19,934 nt of DNA from JAXHTH01 sp034211115 (lineage in GTDB: Bacteria > Planctomycetota > Phycisphaerae > Phycisphaerales > SM1A02), in assembly GCA_034211115.1 (NCBI GenBank), contig JAXHTH010000036.1, positions 1-19,934 of the forward strand. Reading direction: 5' to 3'. Below, one piece after another: positions 7,592-15,439 of this stretch. A program made the translations under genes and the position numbers. The stretch's first letter is position 1. Each line of letters begins with the position of its first letter. Under the pieces are notes generated by a model. That model saw only the letters and a program-made list of their open reading frames with translations. It was not told the origin of the DNA and did no database searches.

Positions 7592-9196
7592 TCATTTCTC
7601 CATCACTTCCACATCGTGTTTCAGTTTTCCATCCATCGTCCCCCGGACCTGTGCGCGCTCTTCCTCAAAATCAAAACCCGTCCAGATACCGATGGAGCCC
7701 AGAATGGAGTCCTGGGGGTGATACCGGCGGAAGATACTGTAGTAGTACGCCGCTTCCTTGCTGTTGAGCACGGCCTGGGGGTTCTCCGCCTTGATGCGTG
7801 CGTAGTCATCGTCGCTGAGTTCAGCCTCCGCAATCTTCTCTCCGATGGATTCGCATCCCGCCCCCTGCGAGTACTGCACCTTGTACCGCCACAGGATGTC
7901 GTCCGGCAGATACCCCGTCCCTTCGAAGGCTCTTCGCAGTATCCATTTTTCAATTCTGTCGTCGGAGGTTTGTGATTGCCGGACTTTTAACTCCGGCGGA
8001 ATCTGCATTGCCAGATCGATCAGTTCGACGTCCAGGAACGGTACCCGCAATTCCAGACTGAACAGCATGCCCATCCGGTCCGCCCGCTGCAGATTAATAT
8101 TGTGGAGGTGCCCGATGCACCGCCGCGCTTCCGCATTGAGCTTCTCCGACGGGAAATGTTTCATGTAATGGTACCCGGCGAACAACTCGTCCGCCCCTTC
8201 GCCGGTCAGCACGACGGTGACATACTCCGCCGCCAGTTTACAGGTAAAGTAACAGGGGACTGCACACCGGACAAGCGACGGATCGTAGCTCTCCAGCTTT
8301 CCGATGACTTCCGGCAGGGCGTCGTAATATTCGTTCTCCGAGAATATCAGTTCATGATGATTGGATCCGATGTGCCGGGCCGCCACCCTGGACGCCTTCA
8401 GGTCGTCGCTTTCCCCGGCACTGGCATCCCGCGTGCCCACAACGAAGGTGTGTAGGTTGGGGATGTGTTCCGCCGCGATGGCGGCCACGATGCTGCTGTC
8501 CAGCCCCCCGCTGCAGAAAGACCCCACATGCACTTCCCGGTCCGCCAGCAGACGTTTTCTGACCGCTCGAATGAACGTTTCACGGATGCGTTCCGTCGCC
8601 TCGTCGATATCCGTCAGCAGGTGATCCCGGATGGCGGGGATTTGATAATACTGGACGAACCCATCCTTCGGCGTATAGTAGTGACCGGCGGGGAATTCAT
8701 GAACCTCCGTCACCCCCGTGAGGCTCATGGCACTCAATTCCGAGGAGAAATAGAGGGTATCGTCCGCATACCCATAATACAGGGGTTTAATCCCTATGGG
8801 ATCCCGGGCGAGCATGAAGTTGTCGCCGTCCGCGATGGCAAAGGCAAACATCCCGTCGAAATCGTGGACACCGGCCGGACCTTTCTCCCGGTAGGTGTGC
8901 AGAATCACCTCGGTATCGGAGTCCGTCTGGAATTCGTATTTGCCGGCGAGATCCCGCCGCAGTTCCTGGAAGTTGTAAACTTCCCCATTGCACACAATAG
9001 CCGGATTCCCCCCCGGGCTGACGATGGGCTGCCGTCCTTTCGCCACGTCAATGATGGAAAGGCGTGTATGTCCGAGCACGCTGTGTCCGCAGGTATGGAT
9101 GCCACGGTCATCGGGTCCCCGGTGCGGCAAATGATCCAGCATCCGGTTGATCAACGCTTTGTCTGGTGTGCCAAAACCGCCAGCAATCCCGCACAT
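7592..9196 (-). CDS. asnB: Asparagine synthetase (glutamine-hydrolysing)-like amidotransferase
   Basis: This 534-residue protein has the complete class II architecture. Met1 is followed by Cys2, which becomes the N-terminal nucleophile, in MCGIAGGFG. The glutaminase domain has HRG (25-27), NGEVYN (70-75) and DSDTE (92-96). The synthetase domain has the ATP-binding PP-loop SGGLDSS (229-235), SYDPS (303-307), GEGADELFAGY (332-342) and the late WRYKVQYSQGAG (436-447). The family adenylates a carboxylate, classically aspartate, and amidates it with ammonia from glutamine. Here it lies between an MttB homologue (54 bp upstream) and a HIT protein, so the substrate may be an unusual carboxylate rather than aspartate; this is inference. 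The ATG at 9196 follows an AAAGGAA ribosome site at about 9 nt. GC content is lower than in the corrinoid operon: two 60-base lines hand-counted at 33 and 32 G+C. Confidence 0.92.
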   Translation of the reverse strand: MCGIAGGFGTPDKALINRMLDHLPHRGPDDRGIHTCGHSVLGHTRLSIIDVAKGRQPIVSPGGNPAIVCNGEVYNFQELRRDLAGKYEFQTDSDTEVILHTYREKGPAGVHDFDGMFAFAIADGDNFMLARDPIGIKPLYYGYADDTLYFSSELSAMSLTGVTEVHEFPAGHYYTPKDGFVQYYQIPAIRDHLLTDIDEATERIRETFIRAVRKRLLADREVHVGSFCSGGLDSSIVAAIAAEHIPNLHTFVVGTRDASAGESDDLKASRVAARHIGSNHHELIFSENEYYDALPEVIGKLESYDPSLVRCAVPCYFTCKLAAEYVTVVLTGEGADELFAGYHYMKHFPSEKLNAEARRCIGHLHNINLQRADRMGMLFSLELRVPFLDVELIDLAMQIPPELKVRQSQTSDDRIEKWILRRAFEGTGYLPDDILWRYKVQYSQGAGCESIGEKIAEAELSDDDYARIKAENPQAVLNSKEAAYYYSIFRRYHPQDSILGSIGIWTGFDFEEERAQVRGTMDGKLKHDVEVMEK

Positions 9197-9250
9197 GTAT
9201 CACCATTCCTTTCCCTGCTCAGTCTCTGTTCAGGCCGCCGATCGCTTCCC

Positions 9251-10714
9251 TTATTGGAGCAGGGCCTGTTTCTGCCGCACGATGTCCGCTAAATCGAGTT
9301 GCCCGTTCAGCGATTCTCCTGCATAGAGGGCGCCCTGTCGCAACCCGGCCCGTGCGGCCTTCATGAACCTGGTTCCGCTTCTTCCCGAGAGCACCGCCCG
9401 GCCGATCTGTTCGACCTGCGTGTCGACGGTCGCCCTGTCATACGTTTCCAGTGGCCGGTGGATATATTCTATCCTGTTCCCGATTTCCTGCTGTATGCCG
9501 GAATCCACGGTCACGCCGAGCATTTCCAGCGACTTTACCGCCGCCGTTCGGGCAATCGCCGCCGGCTCGGCGTCCGGCGCTTCCGCGCACGCGTGCCGGA
9601 TCTGCGAGAGAATTCGATCGTCGATGATATACTGTTCCGGGCAGACCGTCAGTACCTGTTCCAGCATACCCAGGGCGCTGTTAATGAATTGCGCCCCCCC
9701 GGCCGCCTCGTACACCATGCTCAGGACCTTTTCCGAAACAGCCTGGGGGGTGGGGACCTTTTCGTCTGAAACCGCCGCGGTGCCGCAGCAGGGGATGCGA
9801 TAGTACTGAGTCAGCTCGGCCGCAAGCGCCACGCGGCGGATACTCTCCGGTTGGCACCACCGCGGTGAAAGGTCGCTCTGCAGATTGGACGTAATAGGAA
9901 TCCCCCGGTACAGGACTCGTGCCCCCGGCCGGATCAGGTTCGCCAGCACCACCGCGGACAGTATTTCCGCATTCACCTGGACCAGTTCTCCCACTTCCGA
10001 CAGGGGGGCAGTCAATCCAGCCTGGGGGCAACTGGAAATGGCCACGGGCACGTCTGCCTCGACAATGCGCATGAATTTTTCCGCCGTATCGTCCGCCCAT
10101 TTCATCGGACTGACGACGACACACGCGATGAACGAGATCCGGGAGGGATCGTCCACCATCCGGAGGATATCGGGCAGCTTGTCCGCTTTGATCAGGTTTG
10201 CAAGGTTGATATGCTTGGTGGTGTGCTCGAGAAAGATCCGGGTTTTGGTCAGATCCATCTCCTCCTCGGGTACATCGGGCTCAACGGGCCGGGTGATGAA
10301 ACCGGCATTCTCCAGGGCCTCGCAGAGGCGCACAATGTCCACCAGGTCCTGCGTCACCGCCGGTGCCCGGGCAAAGTCCCCGTCCCGGTAGTGCAGGACG
10401 TTGAGGGCCTGACCACCAGTGCCGAAATAGGCGATCGGTGTGTCGCAATGCAGGTCAAGGCGGTGTGCCTCCGCCTGCGCCCCCAGGTGCACGCGCCCGG
10501 CCGTCTTCTGCAATGCCTCGTCCACCATGGAAGCGGGGATTCTTACCCTCCCCTCCTCCACACGGGCCCCGCCCTGCTGAAATATGTCGACCGCGCGCTG
10601 ACACTCCAGCGCGATACCGACCTCGCTCAATAACCGGCAGGATCCGTGATGAATCTCCCGACAATCCACCTCATGCAGCAGCCGGGTGCGTTGTATGTGC
10701 AACGGCGTTGCCAT
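9251..10714 (-). CDS. MttB-superfamily corrinoid-dependent methyltransferase, divergent (MttB3)
   Basis: This 487-residue protein belongs to the trimethylamine methyltransferase (MttB/COG5598) superfamily, TIM-barrel enzymes that methylate a corrinoid protein using a methylated amine or betaine. Family blocks are FGTGGQALNVL (97-107), TQDLVDIVRLCEALEN (121-136), FIACVVVSPMKW (195-206) and the active-site-region segment TAAVSDEKVPTPQ (312-324). The frame is full length without an internal TAG, so no pyrrolysine is encoded. The active-site-region sequence differs from both other MttB homologues here, suggesting another substrate. The ATG at 10714 follows a GGAAGAG ribosome site at about 9 nt. 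It is the first gene of the lower-GC block and lies next to AsnB, separated from the corrinoid protein gene by 137 bp. Confidence 0.9.
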   Translation of the reverse strand: MATPLHIQRTRLLHEVDCREIHHGSCRLLSEVGIALECQRAVDIFQQGGARVEEGRVRIPASMVDEALQKTAGRVHLGAQAEAHRLDLHCDTPIAYFGTGGQALNVLHYRDGDFARAPAVTQDLVDIVRLCEALENAGFITRPVEPDVPEEEMDLTKTRIFLEHTTKHINLANLIKADKLPDILRMVDDPSRISFIACVVVSPMKWADDTAEKFMRIVEADVPVAISSCPQAGLTAPLSEVGELVQVNAEILSAVVLANLIRPGARVLYRGIPITSNLQSDLSPRWCQPESIRRVALAAELTQYYRIPCCGTAAVSDEKVPTPQAVSEKVLSMVYEAAGGAQFINSALGMLEQVLTVCPEQYIIDDRILSQIRHACAEAPDAEPAAIARTAAVKSLEMLGVTVDSGIQQEIGNRIEYIHRPLETYDRATVDTQVEQIGRAVLSGRSGTRFMKAARAGLRQGALYAGESLNGQLDLADIVRQKQALLQ

Positions 10715-10809
10715 GCTATCGTCTCTTCCGGTATTGCCGACGGGTGGTCTCTGACACTCACGCCATTCTGATTGGTGTTTTCCCTCACATCATCAGACGC
10801 CGGACCTTA

Positions 10810-10829
10810 CCGCGGACGCGGCGCCGCGG
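10810..10829 (-). terminator. GC palindrome between corrinoid protein and MttB3 genes
   Basis: ccgcgg at 10810-10815 can pair with ccgcgg at 10824-10829, and a perfect 12-bp palindrome, cgcggcgccgcg, lies inside (10817-10828). It sits 23 bp after the corrinoid-protein stop in the 137-bp gap. There is no T-run on the minus strand, so it would at most be a partial terminator, pause site or mRNA 3'-end stabiliser that lowers expression of the downstream block. Confidence 0.35.
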
Positions 10830-10851
10830 AACATTGTCACTTCTGACCGCC

Positions 10852-11550
10852 TCACGCCGGCGTCGCCTGCTCGCGCATCTTGTCAAGGCGATCGATCGCG
10901 TCGAACGCGTCCCGGCAGTAGGCATCTGCCCCGATCTGCTCGGCAAACTGCTCGGAGACGGGCGCGCCGCCGACGAGTATCTTCACTTTGTCGCGCAGCC
11001 CGGCGGCATCCAGCGCCTCGACGACCGCCTTCATCTTGGTCATGGTCGAGGTGAGGAGCGCGGAGAGACCGACGAACTGCACGTCGCTCGAATTCACTTC
11101 ATCAACGATCCGCTCCGCAGGCACCGAGGTGCCGAGATCGCGGACGTCGTATCCGGCGCCCTTGAGCAGGGTGATGACGATGTTCTTTCCGATGTCGTGG
11201 AGGTCGCCCTCCACGGTGGCGATGATCACCCGGCCCTTGTGCTCGACGTTCGCCTTGAGCAGGTGCGGGGCGAGGATGTCCATCGCGGCGCTGACGCATT
11301 CAGCGCTGGCGAGCATGTCCGGGATAAGGTACTCGCCCGATTCGTACTCGGCGCCGACGGTTTCCATGGCCGGCGAAAGCGCCTCGGCGAGGATCCGCGT
11401 GACGGGCACGTCCTCCTCGAGGGCGGTCTCGACGAGTTCCGTCACCCCGGGCTGGCCCTCCAGATCGCCGTCGAATCCCTCGTCCTCCTGATCGACGCGT
11501 CCGAGGATGACGTTCTTCTTGATCTCCGACAGGATGTCATCGGTGTTCAT
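10852..11550 (-). CDS. MttC-type corrinoid (cobalamin-binding) protein
   Basis: This 232-residue protein is the methyl carrier of the system. It has the two-domain layout of MtbC/MttC/MetH-like carriers. The N-terminal helical cap (1 to about 100) contains GEYLIPDMLASAECVSAAMD. The Rossmann B12-binding domain has EGDLHDIGKN (115-124) with His118 as lower cobalt ligand, SALL (163-166) and the GG turn (194-195). The first helix is followed by an acidic stretch, DQEDEGFDGDLEGQPG (20-35), before the second cap helix, longer than in the shortest family members. The gene starts 12 bp after the MttB2 stop, with a GAGGTAG ribosome site. It is the only corrinoid protein visible for three MttB homologues, so it may serve all of them. 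Cytoplasmic. Confidence 0.95.
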   Translation of the reverse strand: MNTDDILSEIKKNVILGRVDQEDEGFDGDLEGQPGVTELVETALEEDVPVTRILAEALSPAMETVGAEYESGEYLIPDMLASAECVSAAMDILAPHLLKANVEHKGRVIIATVEGDLHDIGKNIVITLLKGAGYDVRDLGTSVPAERIVDEVNSSDVQFVGLSALLTSTMTKMKAVVEALDAAGLRDKVKILVGGAPVSEQFAEQIGADAYCRDAFDAIDRLDKMREQATPA

Positions 11551-11562
11551 CGTGCATCTACC

Positions 11563-13131
11563 TCATAACACGAAGCGTTCCGGCGGCACCAGTCCGGGCA
11601 CCTCGGCCCGGATGGACTCGATCACCTGGCGCGGCAGCGCTTCGCCGGGGGCGGCTCGGAGTTCCGCGAGGCGGTCGCAGGCTCGTTCGAGCACGCGATC
11701 GTGATCGCCCTCGCTTTCGAGCATGTATGGATTCGCCACGACCCCGCGGCGAATCTGCTTGCGAATGAGCCGGGCATACAGCCGCGTGCCCGAACCCATG
11801 ACTTTACGCACGTCGCCGATCGCATTCTGAACATCGGCCTCCTCGAATTTCGTCGGCCGAAGAATGCCCTTCACGACCTCGATGTTCGCGTTATCGATCA
11901 CGGCCTGGGCCGGGCACCATGTTCCGGTGCGATCGAGCAGACCGAACGCGTAGTGGATGTACGGCGCGCCGCACTGGGCGACGGCGAACTGTGAGAAGAT
12001 CTTCTCGACCGTGGCCTGCACGCCCGGCACCGCGCTGTCGCCCACCCCGGCCGAACTGTAACACGGCAGCCCGTAGCGCCGGGCGAGTTGTGCGCAGCCG
12101 ACGTGATACTGGATGAACTCCGGCGCGCCGTACAGATCGTGCAGCGTGTCCAGCCGCGCCCGCACGGGGACCCCGCCGTAGAGCACCGGCGTTCCGGGCC
12201 GCACGAGCTGCGTCAGCGCGATCGCGGCCAGCAGCTCGGCGTTGATCTGCATGAGCATGCCTTCCTCCTGCACGGGCGCGGTCGATCCGCCCTGCGGGGA
12301 AGAGGAAAGCACGAGCGGGATGCCGCGCTCGGCGATGCGCATCACCTTGCTCGTCGTGTCGTCCACCATTTGCAGCGGACTCTTCACCGGGCAGGCGATG
12401 AAGGACAGCGGGGGGGCCGCGCGGAACGCGTCCGCTCCGCCCGCGACGATCTCACCCAGCCTCACGACGTGTTCCAGGGCGTCCAGGCTCGTCAGCCCCG
12501 CCTGCACGTGCTTGGTCATGTACATCAGGCAGGCGAGGAAGACGTTCACGTCCTTGTTGGAATCGTCGATGTCCTCGTCCTGGATGTTCACGTTCCGGAT
12601 GAAGAAGTCGACGTTGTTCAGCGTGTTGCAGAGCCGGGCGGAGTCGAGCAGGTGCCGGATCGCGCCCCGGTGATGCGTGTATCGGAGCGCGGCTCGGTGC
12701 TCGTCGCCCGCGGGCGCTGCGTCGCCGACCTCGATCTCGAGAACCGTGTTCGTCTCGGAGCCGGTTCCGAAATAGACCCGCGGGACGTGTGCATCGACGA
12801 CGAGCGCGTTCGCCGGCTCTCGCGCGCCGAGCACCACGCGGCTGGGCGCCGCCTCGATCGCTTCCTCGATGACGGGCGGCGGGACGCGCACGATCCAGGC
12901 CTCCGCGTCCGGCGCGCGCTCGGTCGCGCAGCCGGCGCCGGCGTACACCGAGACGGCTTCCTCGTTGAAGCAGAGGATCCCCGGATCCTGGAGGATTTGC
13001 AGCGACCCGTCGTGCAGCAGGCCGAGCTGCGCGTCGGTGAACCGCGTGGCGGGCCTGACCACCACGCCCGGCCGGAACGACGCGGGCGGTGTCGCGGCGC
13101 CCTGACTGTCTGAGTGCACCTGCACCGTCAC
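11563..13131 (-). CDS. MttB-superfamily corrinoid-dependent methyltransferase (MttB2)
   Basis: The open frame extends upstream inside the MeTr gene, but that extension is Arg-rich shadow sequence. I place the start at the GTG at 13131, which overlaps the MeTr stop as GTGA and has an AAAAGGGGA ribosome site upstream. The 522-residue product is an MttB-superfamily TIM-barrel methyltransferase with VYFGTGSETNTVLE (119-132), SARLCNTLNNVDFF (164-177), FIACPVKSPLQMVDD (244-258), SSSPQGGSTAPV (276-287) and the active-site-region segment SAGVGDSAVPGVQ (360-372). No in-frame TAG occurs, so it is a non-pyrrolysine member. It is coupled to MeTr upstream and followed 12 bp later by the corrinoid protein gene, making it the most likely direct partner of that carrier. 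Substrate is unknown. Confidence 0.92.
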   Translation of the reverse strand: MTVQVHSDSQGAATPPASFRPGVVVRPATRFTDAQLGLLHDGSLQILQDPGILCFNEEAVSVYAGAGCATERAPDAEAWIVRVPPPVIEEAIEAAPSRVVLGAREPANALVVDAHVPRVYFGTGSETNTVLEIEVGDAAPAGDEHRAALRYTHHRGAIRHLLDSARLCNTLNNVDFFIRNVNIQDEDIDDSNKDVNVFLACLMYMTKHVQAGLTSLDALEHVVRLGEIVAGGADAFRAAPPLSFIACPVKSPLQMVDDTTSKVMRIAERGIPLVLSSSPQGGSTAPVQEEGMLMQINAELLAAIALTQLVRPGTPVLYGGVPVRARLDTLHDLYGAPEFIQYHVGCAQLARRYGLPCYSSAGVGDSAVPGVQATVEKIFSQFAVAQCGAPYIHYAFGLLDRTGTWCPAQAVIDNANIEVVKGILRPTKFEEADVQNAIGDVRKVMGSGTRLYARLIRKQIRRGVVANPYMLESEGDHDRVLERACDRLAELRAAPGEALPRQVIESIRAEVPGLVPPERFVL

Positions 13132-13937
13132 CGGATTTCCCCTTTTCGCGCCTGGCGCGAATACCGTCGGCAATGGCGATCGTTGCCGGCGAGAAGATCC
13201 CCCAGCGCGATGGCGCGCCGGATCCCGTCGCGGGTGGGATCGCAGATCGCCGAATCGAGCCCGCTCGCGAGGGCCGTGATAAGAAGCGCCTCGTTGATGG
13301 CCGTTCGTTTGGGCAGGCCGTGGGAGACGTTGGATACGCCCATCGTGGTCTTCGCCTCGGGGAAACGCGCCTTGATGCGTCGGAGCGTGTCGAGCGTGAT
13401 GCGCACCTGCGTGGCGTCGGAAACGAGCGGCAGGACGAGGGGATCGAAGAAGAGGTGCGCCTCGGGAACGCCGCTCTTCTCCGCCGCGGACGCGATCGAT
13501 TCGCACACCGCCAGTCGTTCGTCGGCGGTTTTGGGAATGCCGTTGGCGTCCATCGCGAGGGCGATGACGGGACAGTGGTGCTTCGCGGCGACGGGCATCA
13601 TCTGCTCCAGCCGGTCCGGCTCGCCGTTGACGGAATTGAGCATCACCTCCCGCCGGCCGTTCAGGTGCGCCAGACCCGCCTCGAGGACCGCCGGATCGGA
13701 GGAGTCGAGTGCGAACTTCTTCTCCGTGGTGCGGAGCGCGATGTCAATGAGCCAGGCGAGATTCGCGATTTCGCGCTCGCGATCGGCGCCGTCCGTCCCG
13801 CCGTTCAGGTCGATGTATTCGGACTTCGTCTCGTCCTGCGCCTTCACTTCCTCGGCGATGTGTCCCTCGTCGAGGTCGTTGATCGCGCGGGCGATCGGCT
13901 TGCGGGTGGCGTTGATGCGTTCTCCGATGATGATCAT
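13128..13937 (-). CDS. MeTr-type methylcobamide:tetrahydrofolate methyltransferase (MtgA-like)
   Basis: This 269-residue protein is of the pterin-binding (dihydropteroate-synthase-like) TIM-barrel family that includes MtgA and MeTr of the acetyl-CoA pathway. Motifs are IIIGERINATRK (2-13), YIDLNGG (41-47), ALDSSDPAVLEAGL (76-89), MLNSVNGE (99-106), FFDPLVLPLVSD (163-174) and GVSNVSHGLPKR (200-211). The last holds the conserved Asn near the pterin. It should transfer the methyl group between the methylated corrinoid protein and tetrahydrofolate, feeding methyl-THF into central C1 metabolism. I chose the ATG at 13937 because the motif GERIN must be near the N-terminus. This ATG overlaps the MttB1 stop (ATGA), and the stop overlaps the MttB2 GTG. 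The tail after about residue 252 is basic. Confidence 0.94.
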   Translation of the reverse strand: MIIIGERINATRKPIARAINDLDEGHIAEEVKAQDETKSEYIDLNGGTDGADREREIANLAWLIDIALRTTEKKFALDSSDPAVLEAGLAHLNGRREVMLNSVNGEPDRLEQMMPVAAKHHCPVIALAMDANGIPKTADERLAVCESIASAAEKSGVPEAHLFFDPLVLPLVSDATQVRITLDTLRRIKARFPEAKTTMGVSNVSHGLPKRTAINEALLITALASGLDSAICDPTRDGIRRAIALGDLLAGNDRHCRRYSRQARKGEIR

Positions 13938-15439
13938 GGCGACACGAGACTCCCGAAAACCGGCTTCGATACGGCGGGGAAGGACGCGAGAAGCTCCGAG
14001 GCGAGCTCGCGCGGGATGTGGAGCTCGGGCGTCTCCTCGAGCAGCTTCCGGACGATCCGATGCGCGTTCTCGGGCGTGGTCGGCCGGCCGGCCTCGGTCC
14101 ATTCCTCGCGGGTCCGGCGATCGCTGAGCGTGGGGGCGTGGTGCTCGCGGCGCATGTGCTTGCGGGTGTGCCGGGCGGCCACGAAGTTGCCGCCGGGACC
14201 CGCGTCGCGGATCGCGTCGATCCCCAGCGTCTCGTCGTCGACGCGGATGCCCTCGAAGGCGCGCAGGGCCAGTCCGATGATCTCGTTGTCGATGACGAGC
14301 TTTTCCTTGCTCACGGTGAGGGCGAACTCCATCAGTCCCGCGGCGTCGTGGATGAACTCGCCGCCCGCGAGGACGACGAGCAGGTTGTTCAGCGCCGACT
14401 CGTAGCCGCTCTGCGCGTCGAGCGTCTTGGAATCGCTGATCCCCGCCGTCGCGTAATAGGGGATGGAGTAGTACCGGGCGAGCTGGGCGGTGGCCGCGTT
14501 GAGCAGTCCGCTCTCGACCGGGCCGCCGAGGTACTTCAGATCCTGCATGTCCGCGGAGCTGGCCACGCAGCCGAAGATGACAGGGGTGCCGGGGTTGACG
14601 AGCTGCGTGGTCATCACGTTGATGAGGGCATCGCAGTTCTGAATGACGAGGGTGCCGGCCAGGGTGACGGGCGACGTCGCTCCGCACAGCGGCTCCGCGG
14701 GCACGGCCAGCGGAATCCCCTCCCGCGCCGCCTGCGCCATGAACGAGCCGTACTTGCGGTCCAAACGCAGCGGGCTCATGCTGCACGTGATCAGCGAAAT
14801 GAAGGGGCGCTCGCGCAGCGCCTCGGGCGAGCCCGCCACGCGCTCGGCCATGGCCACCACGTCGCGTATGCCCTGCGCCGTGTACACCCCGCCCATCACG
14901 TGCTTGGAGGTGCCGCACAGGCCGGCGAAGAAACGGTTGACGTCCACCGCCTCCACCGGCAGCTCGTTGGGATACGTCGGCAGAAGCATGAAGTGCACGT
15001 GCTCGAGCCGCTCGGTGATGCGGATGATGTCGACGAGGTCCTGCAGGTTCGCGGGCCGGCGTTCGTCGGTCCCGTATTCGAGGACGTTGAGGGCGGTTCC
15101 GCCGGTGCCGCAATACACGTTTCCCGCCCCGAGATCCAGGTCCGTTCCGGGCCGCCGTCCGTAGAGCGTCACGCGGGCGGGAACGGTCTCGAGCAGTTCG
15201 TTGATGGTGTGTTCACGGATGCGCACGACGCGCCGCTCCGAGTCGACGGAGGTATCGAGCCGGCGGAAAAGCTCGAAGACTTCCGGTTCGTGCACCTCGA
15301 ACCCGACTTCGGAGAGCACGGTCATCGTCGCGTCGTGAATCTGCGCGACATCGTCGTCCGAAAGCGGCTGATATGGAAAACGGGGCGCAGCCTGAGAAAC
15401 CTGCGCCCGCAGGACGTCGGCTTCCGATTTACGCATCAT
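13934..15439 (-). CDS. MttB-superfamily corrinoid-dependent methyltransferase, most canonical copy (MttB1)
   Basis: This 501-residue protein is the copy closest to typical non-pyrrolysine MttB/MtgB proteins. It has VYCGTGGTALNVLEYG (108-123), NLQDLVDIIRITERLEHVHF (131-150), TSKHVMGGVY (177-186), FISLITCSMSPL (213-224) and the active-site-region segment ATAGISDSKTLDAQSGYES (330-348), with FIHDAAGLMEFA (362-373) after it. The frame has no internal TAG, so pyrrolysine is not used. It should methylate the corrinoid protein from a methylated amine or betaine; the true substrate cannot be read from sequence. The ATG at 15439 overlaps the reactivase stop as ATGA; the second Met codon directly after it is an equally possible start. 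Its stop overlaps MeTr, so the four proteins are probably made together. Confidence 0.93.
   Translation of the reverse strand: MMRKSEADVLRAQVSQAAPRFPYQPLSDDDVAQIHDATMTVLSEVGFEVHEPEVFELFRRLDTSVDSERRVVRIREHTINELLETVPARVTLYGRRPGTDLDLGAGNVYCGTGGTALNVLEYGTDERRPANLQDLVDIIRITERLEHVHFMLLPTYPNELPVEAVDVNRFFAGLCGTSKHVMGGVYTAQGIRDVVAMAERVAGSPEALRERPFISLITCSMSPLRLDRKYGSFMAQAAREGIPLAVPAEPLCGATSPVTLAGTLVIQNCDALINVMTTQLVNPGTPVIFGCVASSADMQDLKYLGGPVESGLLNAATAQLARYYSIPYYATAGISDSKTLDAQSGYESALNNLLVVLAGGEFIHDAAGLMEFALTVSKEKLVIDNEIIGLALRAFEGIRVDDETLGIDAIRDAGPGGNFVAARHTRKHMRREHHAPTLSDRRTREEWTEAGRPTTPENAHRIVRKLLEETPELHIPRELASELLASFPAVSKPVFGSLVSP

Larger units (their letters stand above)
7085..10714 (-). other. Three-gene block of lower GC (MttB3, AsnB, HIT)
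   Basis: Hand counts on single 60-base lines inside the block gave 35 (7381), 33 (8281) and 32 (8761) G+C, against 41 (12361) and 46 (14161) in the upstream operon. Parts of the third MttB gene are GC-rich again, so the contrast is clearest over HIT and AsnB. The block keeps the operon's direction. It has a GC palindrome on its upstream side and a 193-bp non-coding gap with an inverted repeat, CTGAT-CTTA-ATCAG (7036-7049), on its downstream side. No transposase, integrase, tRNA or target-site duplication was seen, so transfer is inferred from composition only. Confidence 0.4.

Noticed and set aside
13132..13506. N-terminal extension of the MttB2 frame upstream of 13131
   Set aside because: It overlaps MeTr in another frame and has shadow composition. 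A GTG with a good ribosome site at 13131 gives the expected protein length.
13938..15113. Long N-terminal extension of the MeTr frame
   Set aside because: The extension lies wholly within MttB1 in another frame and is Arg/His-rich. The MeTr domain starts with GERIN at its normal place when the ATG at 13937 is used.
9251..15439. Pyrrolysine-encoding (amber) MttB genes
   Set aside because: All three MttB frames run from start to stop at family length without an in-frame TAG, so they are non-pyrrolysine homologues.
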